From Antricoccus suffuscus (GTDB taxonomy: Bacteria > Actinomycetota > Actinomycetes > Mycobacteriales > Antricoccaceae), in the NCBI RefSeq assembly GCF_003003235.1, contig NZ_PVUE01000001.1:124001-188000 (forward strand): a stretch of DNA of 64,000 nt, given 5' to 3'. How positions within the stretch are numbered: the first letter of the stretch is position 1; every line of letters begins with the position of its first letter. Made by a program: the position numbers and the translations under genes. Shown here one piece after another: positions 18,363 through 28,171 of this stretch. The notes beneath the pieces are model-generated. The model was not told where the DNA came from. It saw only the letters and a program-made list of their open reading frames with translations, and did no database searches.

Positions 18363-19646
18363 TTAGAGACGGAGGTCGGCGGTCCCGGTAGGGAGCGCGC
18401 CCTTGAGATCGTATAGAACTTGGCCGGCTGGTTTTCCGAAGTCACGAATTTTTCCTGCGCCGAGTTCACGGAATTCATCGTGCGCGACAGCGAGGACGAT
18501 GCCGTCATACGCGCCTGGCTCGGGGGAGTCGATGATGTCAATCCCGTGTTCGTGTTTCGCCTCGGTGGTGTCTACCCACGGGTCGTGAACATCGACTACG
18601 AGGCCATATCCCTCGAGTTCCCGGACGACATCGACGACTCGGGTGTTGCGAAGATCGGGAGTATTCTCCTTGAAGGTCAGACCCAGAACCAATACCCGCG
18701 CGGAGCGAATGTCGAGTCCGGCGCGAATCATAGCTTGAATAAGCGTTGTTGCAACGTATGCGCCCATGCTGTCGTTGAGCCGCCGACCCGCGAGGATTAC
18801 TTCCGGGTGGTACCCGATGGATTGCGCCTTGTGGGTGAGGTAATAAGGATCCACGCCGATGCAGTGGCCGCCCACCAGACCCGGCTGGAAGTTCAGGAAA
18901 TTCCACTTGGTCGCTGCGGCGGCGAGGACGTCCTGGGTCTCGATGCCGAGCCGGTTAAAGATCAGCGCTAGTTCGTTTATCAATGCAATATTGATGTCTC
19001 GCTGGGTATTCTCAATTACCTTCGCGGCTTCGGCGACCTTGATCGACGCGGCCCGATGCGTTCCGGCGGTGACCACCGTCTGATAGAGCGAGTCGACAAA
19101 CTCGGCAGCTTCGTCGGTCGACCCCGAGGTCACCTTCATGATTGTTTCGAACCGGTGTTGCTTGTCTCCCGGGTTGATGCGCTCGGGGCTATAGCCGACG
19201 AAGAAGTCGCGATTGAACGAGAGCCCGCTCATTTCTTCGAGGACGGGTACGCAGTCATCCTCGGTCGCTCCTGGATACACCGTTGATTCGTAGATGACGA
19301 CATTGCCCGGGCAAAGTGCAGACCCGACTGTCTTGGATGCTGCGAGGACCGCCCGCATATCTGGTTGCTTGTGCTCGTCGATTGGAGTCGGCGTCGTCAC
19401 GATGTAGACATCGACTTCATCCAGGTCGGATGGAGTCGTGCTGAACCGCAATTTGTTCGCACTTTCGAGTTCTGCAGCGGATATCTCTCTGGTCCGATCG
19501 TTGCCGGCAGAAAGCTCATCGATTCTCGTGGAGTTAATATCGAACCCGACCACGTCGAACCGCCGGGCGAACGACGCCGCCAGCGGAAGTCCCACATAGC
19601 CGAGACCAATCACGCCAATGCGGAGATTCGAGTCGATCGAAAGCAC
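18363..19646 (-). CDS. UDP-N-acetylhexosamine 6-dehydrogenase (TviB/WbpO/WecC-like)
   Basis: A 427-residue UDP-sugar dehydrogenase. [14 protein letters not shown] binds [13 protein letters not shown] is in the middle domain, and [16 protein letters not shown] contains the catalytic Cys; the C-terminal UDP-binding part has [15 protein letters not shown]. The form with [10 protein letters not shown] belongs to the N-acetylhexosamine rather than UDP-glucose group. The GTG at 19646 is chosen because GGGGA precedes it by six bases. It is the first gene of the reverse operon with the epimerase and a glycosyltransferase. Confidence 0.9.
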   Translation of the reverse strand: MLSIDSNLRIGVIGLGYVGLPLAASFARRFDVVGFDINSTRIDELSAGNDRTREISAAELESANKLRFSTTPSDLDEVDVYIVTTPTPIDEHKQPDMRAVLAASKTVGSALCPGNVVIYESTVYPGATEDDCVPVLEEMSGLSFNRDFFVGYSPERINPGDKQHRFETIMKVTSGSTDEAAEFVDSLYQTVVTAGTHRAASIKVAEAAKVIENTQRDINIALINELALIFNRLGIETQDVLAAAATKWNFLNFQPGLVGGHCIGVDPYYLTHKAQSIGYHPEVILAGRRLNDSMGAYVATTLIQAMIRAGLDIRSARVLVLGLTFKENTPDLRNTRVVDVVRELEGYGLVVDVHDPWVDTTEAKHEHGIDIIDSPEPGAYDGIVLAVAHDEFRELGAGKIRDFGKPAGQVLYDLKGALPTGTADLRL

Positions 19647-20069
19647 CAGGGATCCCCAAAAGTTGATCGGACAGGACGACGCACGAAAGGATACTGGCAT
19701 CCCATCAGACGTCAAACTCCGCCTACCGAACGGGTGCGCACATCCACTGCCTGGCCACTGCTCGGCGAGCGCTCTGGACACGTTGTCGTCGCCCAGGACT
19801 AGCGCATTAGCTCGCCGCCACGCACTGCTGCTGGCGCCCGCCGAAGGCCATTAAACTGGCTGAACTGCCACTTCGGCGTGTGCAATCTCACCTGCCCTAG
19901 CAGCCCGTTCGCGGCGATGAGCCGCCGGGACGGGAGACGGAGCCGATGCGAGCCTCTTGATTTGTCTCCGCGAATGCTCGAGGAACTGCCTTCGTATCCA
20001 ACCTTAAGTCTCGCGTGGGGGCGCGGCCGCGCTGATGCTGGACATCGAAGACTGGTGAGCACAGAATCT
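19647..20069. other. Intergenic stretch at the right edge of the polysaccharide locus
   Basis: This 423-base stretch contains no open frame that looks like a protein on either strand. It should hold the promoter of the reverse dehydrogenase-epimerase operon, but I see no convincing -35/-10 pair or operator. Confidence 0.5.
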
Positions 20070-20616
20070 CAGCTCGCACTCGAGTCTCGGGGCGGACGAT
20101 GGCGTCCACTAGCCCTCGGGTCTCGTGGATGAGGTGCCAGGCCCAGGCGAGGACAGAGGATTTCGATTTGCTCGCGATCATGTAGACCGTGATTGGTGTC
20201 GCCTGTCGCCTGTCGCACGAGCACTCGGGCCCGAGTGGTGTGGCACGTCGAGGTCACCACCGCAATGGACGTCCAATTGTGCTGCGCCGCGAGCTTCGCG
20301 ATCGCTTTTGCCTCGCCCCGCCTGTCATCGGTGTGTGGCACGAAGCAGATCACCTGTGGACCGCTCGCGGCCTTGCATTTCTAGTTCGCGCGCGCATTTT
20401 CCGGGCCGGGGAGTCCGACACGACCAAGGTCAGCGACACGCCTTGCGCGACGAAATTCTGGCCAACGGGAAGGCGCTCCGGCGACCCGCCGAGCACGACG
20501 ACCGCGCCGGCGTGCTCTGGTTGATCGACGGCAGGATCGATAAAGAAGAAGTAGCACGCGATCAGCCACGCGACGATGAGAGCGCTGATGCCGCTGAGGA
20601 ATGGATGTCGGCGCAT
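20070..20616 (-). pseudogene. Decayed YdcF/SanA (DUF218) family gene
   Basis: Segments in different reading frames line up in order with the intact homologue at 37869-38411. From 20616, MRRHPFLSGISALIVAW through VVVLGGSPERLPVGQ matches well; then GPENARAN is in a second frame and ends in a stop; MICFVPHTDDRRGEAKAIAK and HTTRARVLV are in a third; and SSVLAWAWHLIHETRGLVDA ends the copy in another frame. At least three frame changes or stops separate them, so no full product can be made. The boundaries are approximate. A sequencing-error explanation would require several independent errors. Confidence 0.8.
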
Positions 20617-20652
20617 GGCTTCAGATCGATAGGGTCCGGGGCAGTAGAACGT

Positions 20653-20689
20653 CGAAGTGACCCGGCGCACGAGGCGCTGGGTCACTTCG
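20653..20689. terminator. Hairpin between FAH-family gene and ydcF pseudogene
   Basis: Perfect 11-base arms (CGAAGTGACCC and GGGTCACTTCG) enclose a 15-base GC-rich loop that can pair further. It lies about 100 bases past the end of the reverse FAH-family gene and probably ends that long operon. No T-run follows. Confidence 0.6.
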
Positions 20690-20720
20690 GCGTCCTCTAG
20701 TCGAGGACATTTCGGCTTAC

Positions 20721-20758
20721 GTGGTTTCGACTCGCAAGCTCGCTTAACCAGCGAGAAT
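20721..20758. repeat. TGGTTTCGAC...CTTAACCAGCGAG-type intergenic palindromic element
   Basis: TGGTTTCGACTCGCAAGC followed by TCGCTTAACCAGCGAG makes an imperfect inverted repeat. I recall similar TGGTTTCGA...CAACCA elements at gene ends in many high-GC actinobacterial genomes. A partial echo (CTCAACCAGCG) follows immediately. It probably has a termination role. Confidence 0.45.
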
Positions 20759-20792
20759 GGTGACGCTCAACCAGCGATGGTCGGTGCCCCGG

Positions 20793-21719
20793 CTAGTGGC
20801 CGGAGCTGAGGCGGTGTACCGGCAGGCTGGGGGTGACCTTCTGTCGCAGCTGTCCGATCTTCTCGACCTCGAGCAGCACCTCGTCGCCTGGCTTGAGCCA
20901 GCCGCGGAAGGTGTCCGGCGCGGTGAGAGAGTGCTCGTAGAGGCAGCCGCGACCGACCGTGCCCGACCCGAGCACGTCGCCCGTGCGCAGCGTCGTACCT
21001 CGGGATGTGTAGGCCACGACGTCGTCGAAGGACCAGTCGATGGTCGACCAGTTGCCCTTGCTGATCTGCTCGCCGTTGATCGACGCGGTCATCGTCAGGT
21101 CGAAGCCCTTGCCGGAGCGCACTGGCTCCAGCTCGTCGGCCGTGATGAGCACCGGACCGAGAGTGGTGGCGCTGTCCTTGCCTTTTGCCGGTCCAAGGCC
21201 GAGTTGCATCTCGTCCATCTGCAGGTCCCGTGCGCTCCAGTCGCAGTACATCGTGTAGCCGATGATGTGCTCGTTTGCGTCCGCTGGTGCGATGTTGGTG
21301 CCCGGTTTGCCGATGACAGCGGCGACTTCGAGCTCATAGTCGAATTTCTCGCAGCCGGGGGAGATCGGTACGTCGTCGTGCGGGCCGACGACCGCGGCCG
21401 GGTTGGAGATGTAGAACGCCGGGTAGAGGCTGTGCCGAGGGTCGATCTCGCCGCCGCCGCGACAGTTGCGGATGTGCTCGTGGAAGCACATCGAGTCGCG
21501 CAGCGACGGTGGCTGCAAGGGGGAGTGGATGGTGACGGAGTTCCACTCAACCTGCTCACGCGGGTTCTGCCGCGCGTGTGCGCCGGCCTCGGCGAGCGAG
21601 CCCGCGTCTGCGAGGAGCTCGACCAGAGGCCTCGTGGAGTCGAGACCATAGATGAGCTCGCGCTCGACGACTCCGGTCCTCGTCGTACCGTCCGGTGATG
21701 AGTAAGTTGCCCAACGCAT
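20793..21719 (-). CDS. Fumarylacetoacetate hydrolase (FAH) family protein
   Basis: A 308-residue protein. The N-terminal part is variable; the C-terminal FAH fold shows FHEHIRNCR, the metal-binding acidic set in DYELEVAAVIGK, YTMYCDWSARDLQ and KGKDSATTLGPVL, the hallmark of FAH-type C-C hydrolases, decarboxylases and hydratases. The ATG at 21719 starts one base after the upstream stop. It is the last gene of the peptide-importer operon, following a metallo-hydrolase, so it probably acts on a product of the imported compound. The substrate is unknown. Confidence 0.85.
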   Translation of the reverse strand: MRWATYSSPDGTTRTGVVERELIYGLDSTRPLVELLADAGSLAEAGAHARQNPREQVEWNSVTIHSPLQPPSLRDSMCFHEHIRNCRGGGEIDPRHSLYPAFYISNPAAVVGPHDDVPISPGCEKFDYELEVAAVIGKPGTNIAPADANEHIIGYTMYCDWSARDLQMDEMQLGLGPAKGKDSATTLGPVLITADELEPVRSGKGFDLTMTASINGEQISKGNWSTIDWSFDDVVAYTSRGTTLRTGDVLGSGTVGRGCLYEHSLTAPDTFRGWLKPGDEVLLEVEKIGQLRQKVTPSLPVHRLSSGH

Positions 21720-21720
21720 G

Positions 21721-22683
21721 TCAGTTGCCCTTCGTTGCTGGCTCGCCGAAGCCTTCGAGTCGTGCGATCTCCTCGAAGATGTCGAGGATTTCGGGTGCGG
21801 GATGTGCAGGATCGAGCTGGTGGTAGACGTTGAGGACGTTCTGGACCACGCGGCCGCGCTCATTGAGCTCGGCGAATTTGCCCAGGTCCATGTTGCGCGC
21901 AGCGTCCTGCGCGGTGACGCCTTTATGGAAGGCCTCGGTCGCTTTCTCCTGGACGAAGCTGAGGTAGTCGCGGTTCGCGATGATGCCGGACTTGTCGGTG
22001 ACCGGACCATGGCCGGGTACGACGGTCTCGACGTCGAGTCCGAGCATCAGGTCGCAGGCGTCGATCCACCGCTGGAGCGGACCGGCCCACGCGATCGGCG
22101 TACCCCCGATGAAGAGGATGTCCCCGGCGTACAGGGTCTTCGCGGACGGCACGTAGGCGATGATGTCGCCCGCGGTGTGTGCGGGGCCGACCTGGATCAG
22201 CTGCACCTCGACGCCGCCGACGTCGACCGTGGTCTCGCCCTCGAAGGTGCGCGTCGCCGGGGTGGCGGTGATACCGGAGAAGTCGAACGGCCCGAAGATG
22301 GAGCGTGCGAAGTCGCCCGCCGCACCCTCGAGTGACTTCATGCCCTGGATCCGGGTTACATCGGCCTGGGTCATGTCCGCGTTGGTCGCTTTAGACGCGA
22401 TGATCTCGGTGCCGTCAGGCAGCAGCTCGTTGCCGAAGTAGTGGTCGCCGTTGGAGTGCGTGATTGCGGCGTACTTCAGCGGCGCGTCCTTGGTGAGATG
22501 GGCGATGCCGTCGAGCATCTCCTGGGTGAGCGCGAGATCGAAGTGCGTGTCCACCAATAGCGACTCGCCCTTGCCGGTGATCAGGCCGGAGTTGCTCCAG
22601 CCCCAGCTGCCGTCGGGAAGCATCCACGAGTAGCAGCCGTTCCCGAGATCGTGCAGCCCTCGGGGGTAGTTGAGGTCGATCAT
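21721..22683 (-). CDS. Metallo-beta-lactamase-fold hydrolase
   Basis: A 320-residue MBL-fold protein with LLVDTHFDLALTQEML, the metal motif THSNGDHYFGN, GPAHTAGDIIAYVP and VPGHGPVTDK. The usual HxHxDH reads H-x-N-x-D-H, so one metal ligand is replaced by Asn; the other His/Asp ligands are present. It sits between an ABC-transporter ATPase (4-base overlap) and an FAH-family enzyme, so it likely hydrolyses an imported compound. Exact chemistry is unknown. Confidence 0.85.
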   Translation of the reverse strand: MIDLNYPRGLHDLGNGCYSWMLPDGSWGWSNSGLITGKGESLLVDTHFDLALTQEMLDGIAHLTKDAPLKYAAITHSNGDHYFGNELLPDGTEIIASKATNADMTQADVTRIQGMKSLEGAAGDFARSIFGPFDFSGITATPATRTFEGETTVDVGGVEVQLIQVGPAHTAGDIIAYVPSAKTLYAGDILFIGGTPIAWAGPLQRWIDACDLMLGLDVETVVPGHGPVTDKSGIIANRDYLSFVQEKATEAFHKGVTAQDAARNMDLGKFAELNERGRVVQNVLNVYHQLDPAHPAPEILDIFEEIARLEGFGEPATKGN

Positions 22684-23699
22684 GAGTTACCTTCCGTTCG
22701 TTGTAAGACGCCAGACGATTGGCTTGTGCCGTGGTACGGGGTGGCGTAATGACATGTGGCGAACTGTTCTTCGCCGACTTGGATCCGCGGTGGTTCTTGC
22801 TGGGTGCAAAGATCGGTGGCAAACGGGCATCGGGTCCTGAAGGTGCAGCCCGACGGGATGTTCAGAGCGCTCGGGATCTCGCCGGTCACCCGGATCCGCT
22901 CCTTCTGCCGCTGCACGACGGGGTCCGGCACGGGTACGGCGTCGATCAGCGCCCGGGTATAGGGGTGGCCGGGCGTGGAGTAGACGTCGGCAGTCGGACC
23001 GAATTCGACGATCTGGCCGAGGTACATCACCGCGACGTAGTCGCTGATCGTCTGGACGAGGGCGAGGTCGTGCGAGATGAAGAGGTAGCCGACGCCGGTC
23101 TCCTGCTGCAGATCCTGCAAGAGGCCGATGATGCTGGCACGGGTCGAGACGTCGAGCGCGGCGACCGCCTCGTCGGCGACCACGAGCTCGGGTTTGCAAC
23201 CGAGCGCCCGCGCGATCGCGATGCGCTGCCGCTGGCCACCGGACAGCTCGTATGGGTAGCGGTCGACGAAGCTCGACGGGAGTCCGACGAGGTCGATCAG
23301 CTCCTTGGCGCGGGTACGCCGATTGCCGCGGGTGAGGGTGTCGGCCAGCATCTCGGGTTCGGTGACGATGTCGCCGATCAGCCACGTCGGATCGAGCGAG
23401 GAGTAGGGGTCCTGGAAGACCATCGGCATGCTGCGCTGAATCGTGCGCATCTGCTTGGTGCCCGCGGCCATCACATCGGTGCCGCGCAGCATCACCGAGC
23501 CACTGTCGGCGGGGATCAGGCGCAGCATCAGCCGCGCGGCCGTGGACTTGCCAGAGCCAGACTCGCCAACCAGCCCTAGCGTCGTACTCTCATCGAGCGT
23601 GAAGGACACCCCGCGCACGGCGGCGACCTGCTGCTTCTTGCCGCGGCGGCGTACCTTAAACGTCTTCGACAGGTCGGTGACCTCGAGCAGGCTACTCAT
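22680..23699 (-). CDS. Peptide-type ABC transporter ATP-binding protein (DppF/OppF type)
   Basis: A 339-residue ATPase: Walker [10 protein letters not shown], signature ELSGGQRQRIAIARAL, Walker B LVVADEAVAALDVS, and the C-terminal oligopeptide-transporter extension with PSGCTFRTRCPFATDLC. The ATG at 23699 overlaps the stop of the partner ATPase (ATGA); the longer frame upstream is inside that gene. It works with the other ATPase to drive the DppB/DppC-type channel encoded upstream. Confidence 0.92.
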   Translation of the reverse strand: MSSLLEVTDLSKTFKVRRRGKKQQVAAVRGVSFTLDESTTLGLVGESGSGKSTAARLMLRLIPADSGSVMLRGTDVMAAGTKQMRTIQRSMPMVFQDPYSSLDPTWLIGDIVTEPEMLADTLTRGNRRTRAKELIDLVGLPSSFVDRYPYELSGGQRQRIAIARALGCKPELVVADEAVAALDVSTRASIIGLLQDLQQETGVGYLFISHDLALVQTISDYVAVMYLGQIVEFGPTADVYSTPGHPYTRALIDAVPVPDPVVQRQKERIRVTGEIPSALNIPSGCTFRTRCPFATDLCTQQEPPRIQVGEEQFATCHYATPYHGTSQSSGVLQRTEGNS

Positions 23700-24682
23700 A
23701 TGACTTCCACTCGCTCGCGTGCGGGAAACAGGCATCGGGCCAGGTGTGCGCCCTCGATCGGTCGCAGGTCGATCGGACCGACGCGGCACTCGTCGCGCGC
23801 CAGGGTGCAGCGCGGCGCGAACCGGCAGCCGGCGGGCATCTGGTCAAACGTCGGCACCATCCCGGGAATCGGTACGAGCCGCCGGTTCTGCCCGCTCGGG
23901 ATCGAGCGCAGCAGCGCTTCGGTGTAGGGGTGCTGAGTCTGCGCGAAAAGGTCCATCACATCGGTGGACTCGACGACCTGCCCGGCGTACATCACCGCGA
24001 CCCGGTCACAGATGTCCGCGATGACGCCCAGGTCGTGCGAAATGAACAGGACCGCCAGATTTTCTTGCTCCTGAAGGTCCTTGAGCAGGCCGAGGATCTG
24101 GTCCTGGACGGTCACGTCGAGCGCGGTGGTCGGCTCGTCGGCCAGCAACAGCGCCGGCTCGCAGGCCAGCGCGATCGCGATGACCACGCGCTGGCGCATC
24201 CCGCCGCTGAAGTGGTGCGGGTAGTCGCTGGCACGTTTCGCCGCCGATGGGATGCCGACCCGGTCGAGCATCTCCACCGCACGCGCCCACGCCTTCTTCT
24301 TCGACCAGCCCAGATGCTGCCGCACACCTTCGGCGATCTGCTCGCCCACGGAGTACGCCGGGTCCAACGCGGTCATCGGCTCCTGGAAGACCATGCCGAC
24401 CTTGTGCCCACGGATTGCGCGCATCTGTTCCGCGCCGAGGGTGGTGAGGTCGGTGCCGTTGATCTTGACCTGGCCGGAGGTGATGTGTACGCCGGATCCG
24501 AGCAGGCGCAAGATCGCCAGCGCGGTCATCGACTTTCCCGATCCGGACTCGCCGACCAGCCCGAGGGTCTCGCCGGGAGCGATGGACAGGGACACCCCGT
24601 CCACGATCGTGATCGCGCCGTTGCGGGTTTGCGCCTCGACGACGAGGTCGGTGACCTCGAGGACATTTACGTCGGTGCTCAA
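23696..24682 (-). CDS. Peptide-type ABC transporter ATP-binding protein (DppD/OppD type)
   Basis: A 328-residue ATPase: Walker [10 protein letters not shown], signature [16 protein letters not shown], Walker [14 protein letters not shown], and the Cys-containing C-terminal extension [18 protein letters not shown]. It starts at TTG 24682, which overlaps the upstream permease stop (TTGA) and has AGGGAGG seven bases upstream. It is in the seven-gene operon 28117-20793. Confidence 0.92.
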   Translation of the reverse strand: MSTDVNVLEVTDLVVEAQTRNGAITIVDGVSLSIAPGETLGLVGESGSGKSMTALAILRLLGSGVHITSGQVKINGTDLTTLGAEQMRAIRGHKVGMVFQEPMTALDPAYSVGEQIAEGVRQHLGWSKKKAWARAVEMLDRVGIPSAAKRASDYPHHFSGGMRQRVVIAIALACEPALLLADEPTTALDVTVQDQILGLLKDLQEQENLAVLFISHDLGVIADICDRVAVMYAGQVVESTDVMDLFAQTQHPYTEALLRSIPSGQNRRLVPIPGMVPTFDQMPAGCRFAPRCTLARDECRVGPIDLRPIEGAHLARCLFPARERVEVI

Positions 24683-25578
24683 CGTCGTACCTCCCTGCCC
24701 AGTGAGTCCCGGATCGCGTCCCCGACGGTGTTGAAAGCCAGCACCGTCAGCAAGATCAGCAGCCCGGGTAAGAGGACGAGTAGCGGATTGGTCGAGGCGT
24801 AGGTGACGGCCTTCTGCAGCAGCGATCCCCACGATGCGTCGGGCGCCTGTACGCCGAGGCCGAGGAAGCTCAGACCGGCTTCAAACAGGATCGAGAAGCC
24901 GACGGTCAGCGAGATCTGCACGATGAGCGGGGAGAGCACGTTGGGCAGCACGTGGGTGCGGATGATCTTGGTCATCGGGCAGCCAATCGAGCGTGCTGCC
25001 TCGATGAACGTCTCTTCCCGTACGACGATGGCCATGCCGCGCGCGATCCGGAAGAACCGTGGGGCGGTGGCGATGCCGATGGCCAACATCGCCTTGGTTA
25101 CGCCAAAGCCCAGCACCGCGACGATCGCCATCGCGAGAAGCAGGGTCGGGATGGCCATCAGCGCATCGTTGATCCGGCTGAGGGTCGCGTCGACCGCGCC
25201 GCGTTTGTAGCCGGCGATGAGCCCGAGAGGAAGTCCGATTGCCACACTGATCACGGTCGCCAGCGCGCCGGCGTACATCGTCACCCGAGTCGCGGCGATC
25301 AACCGGGACAAGAAGTCCCGGCCGAGGTCGTCGGTGCCGAGCAGGTGGGCGCCGGACGGTTTTGCAAGGGTGTTGGACAAGGTTTGCGCCGTGGGGCTGT
25401 CTGGCATTATCCACGGAGCCGCGATCGCGACGACGATCAGCAGGACGATGACCGCGAGCATCACCATCGCGAATTTCTGCGCGCGGAAGCGTCGCCAGAA
25501 GCGCCCGCCGCTGGACTCGCCGTCGTATGCGACAACCGGCGCCTGGCCTGTCTCGGAAACCTCTGAGGTGGTGTTCAT
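24679..25578 (-). CDS. Peptide-type ABC transporter permease (DppC type)
   Basis: A 299-residue integral membrane protein. HLLGTDDLGRDFLSRLIAAT is the DppC-type signature after the first helix, and EAARSIGCPMTKIIRTHVLP is the EAA loop that docks on the ATPases. Six hydrophobic segments are visible. It overlaps the DppB-type gene by ATGA. Confidence 0.92.
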   Translation of the reverse strand: MNTTSEVSETGQAPVVAYDGESSGGRFWRRFRAQKFAMVMLAVIVLLIVVAIAAPWIMPDSPTAQTLSNTLAKPSGAHLLGTDDLGRDFLSRLIAATRVTMYAGALATVISVAIGLPLGLIAGYKRGAVDATLSRINDALMAIPTLLLAMAIVAVLGFGVTKAMLAIGIATAPRFFRIARGMAIVVREETFIEAARSIGCPMTKIIRTHVLPNVLSPLIVQISLTVGFSILFEAGLSFLGLGVQAPDASWGSLLQKAVTYASTNPLLVLLPGLLILLTVLAFNTVGDAIRDSLGREVRR

Positions 25579-26516
25579 TCTGCTGCCTTTGGGTTGAGCC
25601 AGCCGTACGCGAGATCGACCAGCAGGTTGACCAGCACGACGACGACGGTGGCCAGCAGCACGGTGCCCTGGACCATCGGGATGTCACGGTCGAAGACCGC
25701 TTTGATCATGAGCGTGCCGATGCCAGGGATCGCGAACACCGACTCGATCAGCACCGAGAGGCCGAACAGCCTGCTCACCTGCAGTCCGGCGACGGTGACG
25801 ACCGGGATCAGGGCGCTGCGCAGCGCGTGCTTGATCAGGATGGTGCGCGGCTTGATCCCTTTGGCGTGCAGTGTGCGGATGAAGTCCAGCTGCAGGGTGT
25901 CGATCACGCTGGCGCGGGCCTGCCGCGCGACCTCCGCTGCGCCGCCGGCGGCCAAGGTGACGACGGGGAGCGCGAGGTGCGACACCCATTGGATCGGGTC
26001 TTCGGTGAACGGCACATAGCCGCCGGTCGGGAACAGGCCGAGGCTCACACCAAAGAATGTCACCAGCAGGATCCCGAGCCAGAAGTTCGGCAGCGCGATC
26101 CCGACAGACGATAGAAACAGCATTGCTCGGTCGAGCAGGCTGCCGGGACGAGAGCCGGCGATGACGCCGACGATCGTCCCGACAACCATCGACACGATGA
26201 GCGCGCCGACCACCAACGAGATCGTGACCCAGATCCGACTGGCGATCGCGGATCCGACGTTGTAGCTGGAGAACAGCGATGTGCCGAGATCGCCATGCAG
26301 CAGGCCCGCGAACCAGTTCCAGTAGCGGACGATGAACGGCTCGTCCAACCCGAGCGCTGCCCGGAGGGAGGCGATCTGGTCGGTTGTGGCGTTATCGCCG
26401 AGGAGCGTGAGCGTCGGGTCGCCTGGGATGAGGAGCGTCAACGCGAACACCGCAAGTGACACGATCCAGATGAGCACCACCATCATGCCCAGGCGACTGA
26501 GAATCTGACGCAACAC
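25575..26516 (-). CDS. Peptide-type ABC transporter permease (DppB type)
   Basis: A 313-residue integral membrane protein starting with an N-terminal helix (LGMMVVLIWIVSLAVFAL), then FIVRYWNWFAGLLHGDLGTS, typical of DppB, and a C-terminal EAA loop region with RTLHAKGIKPRTILIKHALR. It pairs with the DppC-type permease to form the channel. Confidence 0.92.
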   Translation of the reverse strand: MLRQILSRLGMMVVLIWIVSLAVFALTLLIPGDPTLTLLGDNATTDQIASLRAALGLDEPFIVRYWNWFAGLLHGDLGTSLFSSYNVGSAIASRIWVTISLVVGALIVSMVVGTIVGVIAGSRPGSLLDRAMLFLSSVGIALPNFWLGILLVTFFGVSLGLFPTGGYVPFTEDPIQWVSHLALPVVTLAAGGAAEVARQARASVIDTLQLDFIRTLHAKGIKPRTILIKHALRSALIPVVTVAGLQVSRLFGLSVLIESVFAIPGIGTLMIKAVFDRDIPMVQGTVLLATVVVVLVNLLVDLAYGWLNPKAAE

Positions 26517-26548
26517 GCTTGCCTCCTACTCCTTATATATAGGTGTGG

Positions 26549-28117
26549 CTACTTGGTGATTTCGACGTTGCGCAGATCGACCACGCTGGCGACGGTGCTC
26601 GGGATACCGCGCACCTTGTCCGTCATCGCGGTCGGCAGGCTCGCGCTGCAGATCGGCAGATGCATGTGCTGCTCGATCGTCACCTTCGACAGCGCCTGGT
26701 AGGACTTCGCGCGAGCGGCCTGGTCCTTGCCCGCCAGGCCCTCGGCGGCTAGCTTCGTCACCTCGGGGATGTCGAGAGCGCCGGGGTTAAACAGCCCGGT
26801 CGGTAGGTAGAGGCTGGACACGGTCCGTGACGGATCGCCGGCGCCGGGCCAGACCGACGTGTAGGCGTCGGTGACCTTCTGCGCGTTGAAGTTTCCGAGC
26901 AACTGCACCGGTTCGGTGATCTGAAGGTCGACCTTGATTCCGATCTTCTCGAACTGCTCAGCCAGGGCCTCCGCGACGTTGGAATACTGCTGGACGTTGA
27001 TCGCCGCGAGCGACATCTCGAAGCCGTCCGGGTAGCCCGCCTCGGTCAGCAGCGTCTTCGCCTTCTTTGTATCTTGTGCAATCGCGTCCTTCGGGACGTC
27101 CGTGGACGCGGCCCAGTACCCCTTCGGGAACATCTGCGCAGTCGGATCACACGCGCCACCGAGCAGGCCCTTGTTGATGCCGCTTCGATCTATGGCCAGC
27201 GAGAGCGCCTCGCGCACCTTTGGATTGGCCAGGGCGGGGTTCCGCGACATGTTGAGGTAGACGAGGTACGTCGCCGTACTCACCTTCGCAGGGTCGGCAA
27301 GCCGAATCCCCTGGTTCTTGGCCGAGTCGAGCTGGTTCATGTTGATGCTCGTGGCATCGAGCTCGTTGGTCGTAACGCTGCGCAGCCGCGTCTCTGGATC
27401 GAGCTGGATCATCATCTCGATCTTCTTGACGGCGTTCTTGTTGAGGTTGTAGTAACCCTCGAAGCGTTCGTAGCTGACCTTGACGCCGGGGTCGTCGGCG
27501 GTGACTTTGTATGGGCCTGCGCCGACCGGCATCAGGTCAAGGTCCGGGTTGCTCATCGCCGTCGGGCTGACCATCATCCCGGCGCGATCGGCCAGGATGG
27601 CGGTGAGCGCGCCGTTTGGCGCGTTGAGGTTGAGCTTGACCGTCTGCGGGTCGACGACATCGACCGTCTCAACGGTGGCCAGGTCGGGCTTGATGGTCGA
27701 CTTCGCGTTGGTCTTGCCGCGTTCTATGTTCGCCTTGACGGCATCGGCGTTGAACGCGGTCCCGTCGTGGAACTTCACGTCTTTGCGCAGCTTCAGGGTG
27801 AGGGAAAGTCCATCCGCGCTGTACTCGCTGGACTCGGCGAGCATTGGGACGACCTTGCCGTCCTCGTCCAGGTCGAAGAGGCGGTCGTAGACCGGAAGCA
27901 GGAAACCGGGGACGAACTGGTTGGCCGCGGTGACTGGATCGTAGTTCTTGCCACCGTCCGTGCCATATCCGAACCTGAGCGTGGCATTTGGGTCGGCGGC
28001 CCCCTTTGGTTCACCAGAGGAGCCGGAGCCGGTGCCGGCACAGCCGGCGAGCATCATTGTGCTGGCGACGGCGCCTATGAGGGCGCCGCGTAGAAAGCGG
28101 TTTTGTGTACGTGGCAT
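26549..28117 (-). CDS. Peptide-type ABC transporter substrate-binding lipoprotein (SBP_bac_5)
   Basis: A 522-residue lipoprotein: basic N-terminus, hydrophobic stretch and lipobox LAGC near residue 27, followed by a Gly/Ser linker and the family-5 solute-binding fold (LTLKLRKDVKFHDGTAFNAD near the N-terminal part). The ATG at 28117 has GAGAGGG upstream. It is the first gene of the operon and divergent from the AsnC-GAF regulator. The ligand may be a peptide or another small organic compound; the downstream hydrolases favour a catabolic substrate. Confidence 0.92.
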   Translation of the reverse strand: MPRTQNRFLRGALIGAVASTMMLAGCAGTGSGSSGEPKGAADPNATLRFGYGTDGGKNYDPVTAANQFVPGFLLPVYDRLFDLDEDGKVVPMLAESSEYSADGLSLTLKLRKDVKFHDGTAFNADAVKANIERGKTNAKSTIKPDLATVETVDVVDPQTVKLNLNAPNGALTAILADRAGMMVSPTAMSNPDLDLMPVGAGPYKVTADDPGVKVSYERFEGYYNLNKNAVKKIEMMIQLDPETRLRSVTTNELDATSINMNQLDSAKNQGIRLADPAKVSTATYLVYLNMSRNPALANPKVREALSLAIDRSGINKGLLGGACDPTAQMFPKGYWAASTDVPKDAIAQDTKKAKTLLTEAGYPDGFEMSLAAINVQQYSNVAEALAEQFEKIGIKVDLQITEPVQLLGNFNAQKVTDAYTSVWPGAGDPSRTVSSLYLPTGLFNPGALDIPEVTKLAAEGLAGKDQAARAKSYQALSKVTIEQHMHLPICSASLPTAMTDKVRGIPSTVASVVDLRNVEITK

Positions 28118-28171
28118 GTGCAGCCCTCTCCCCAGGGGCCTCGGCATACTTATGTGCCCGAGACCGTGCAT

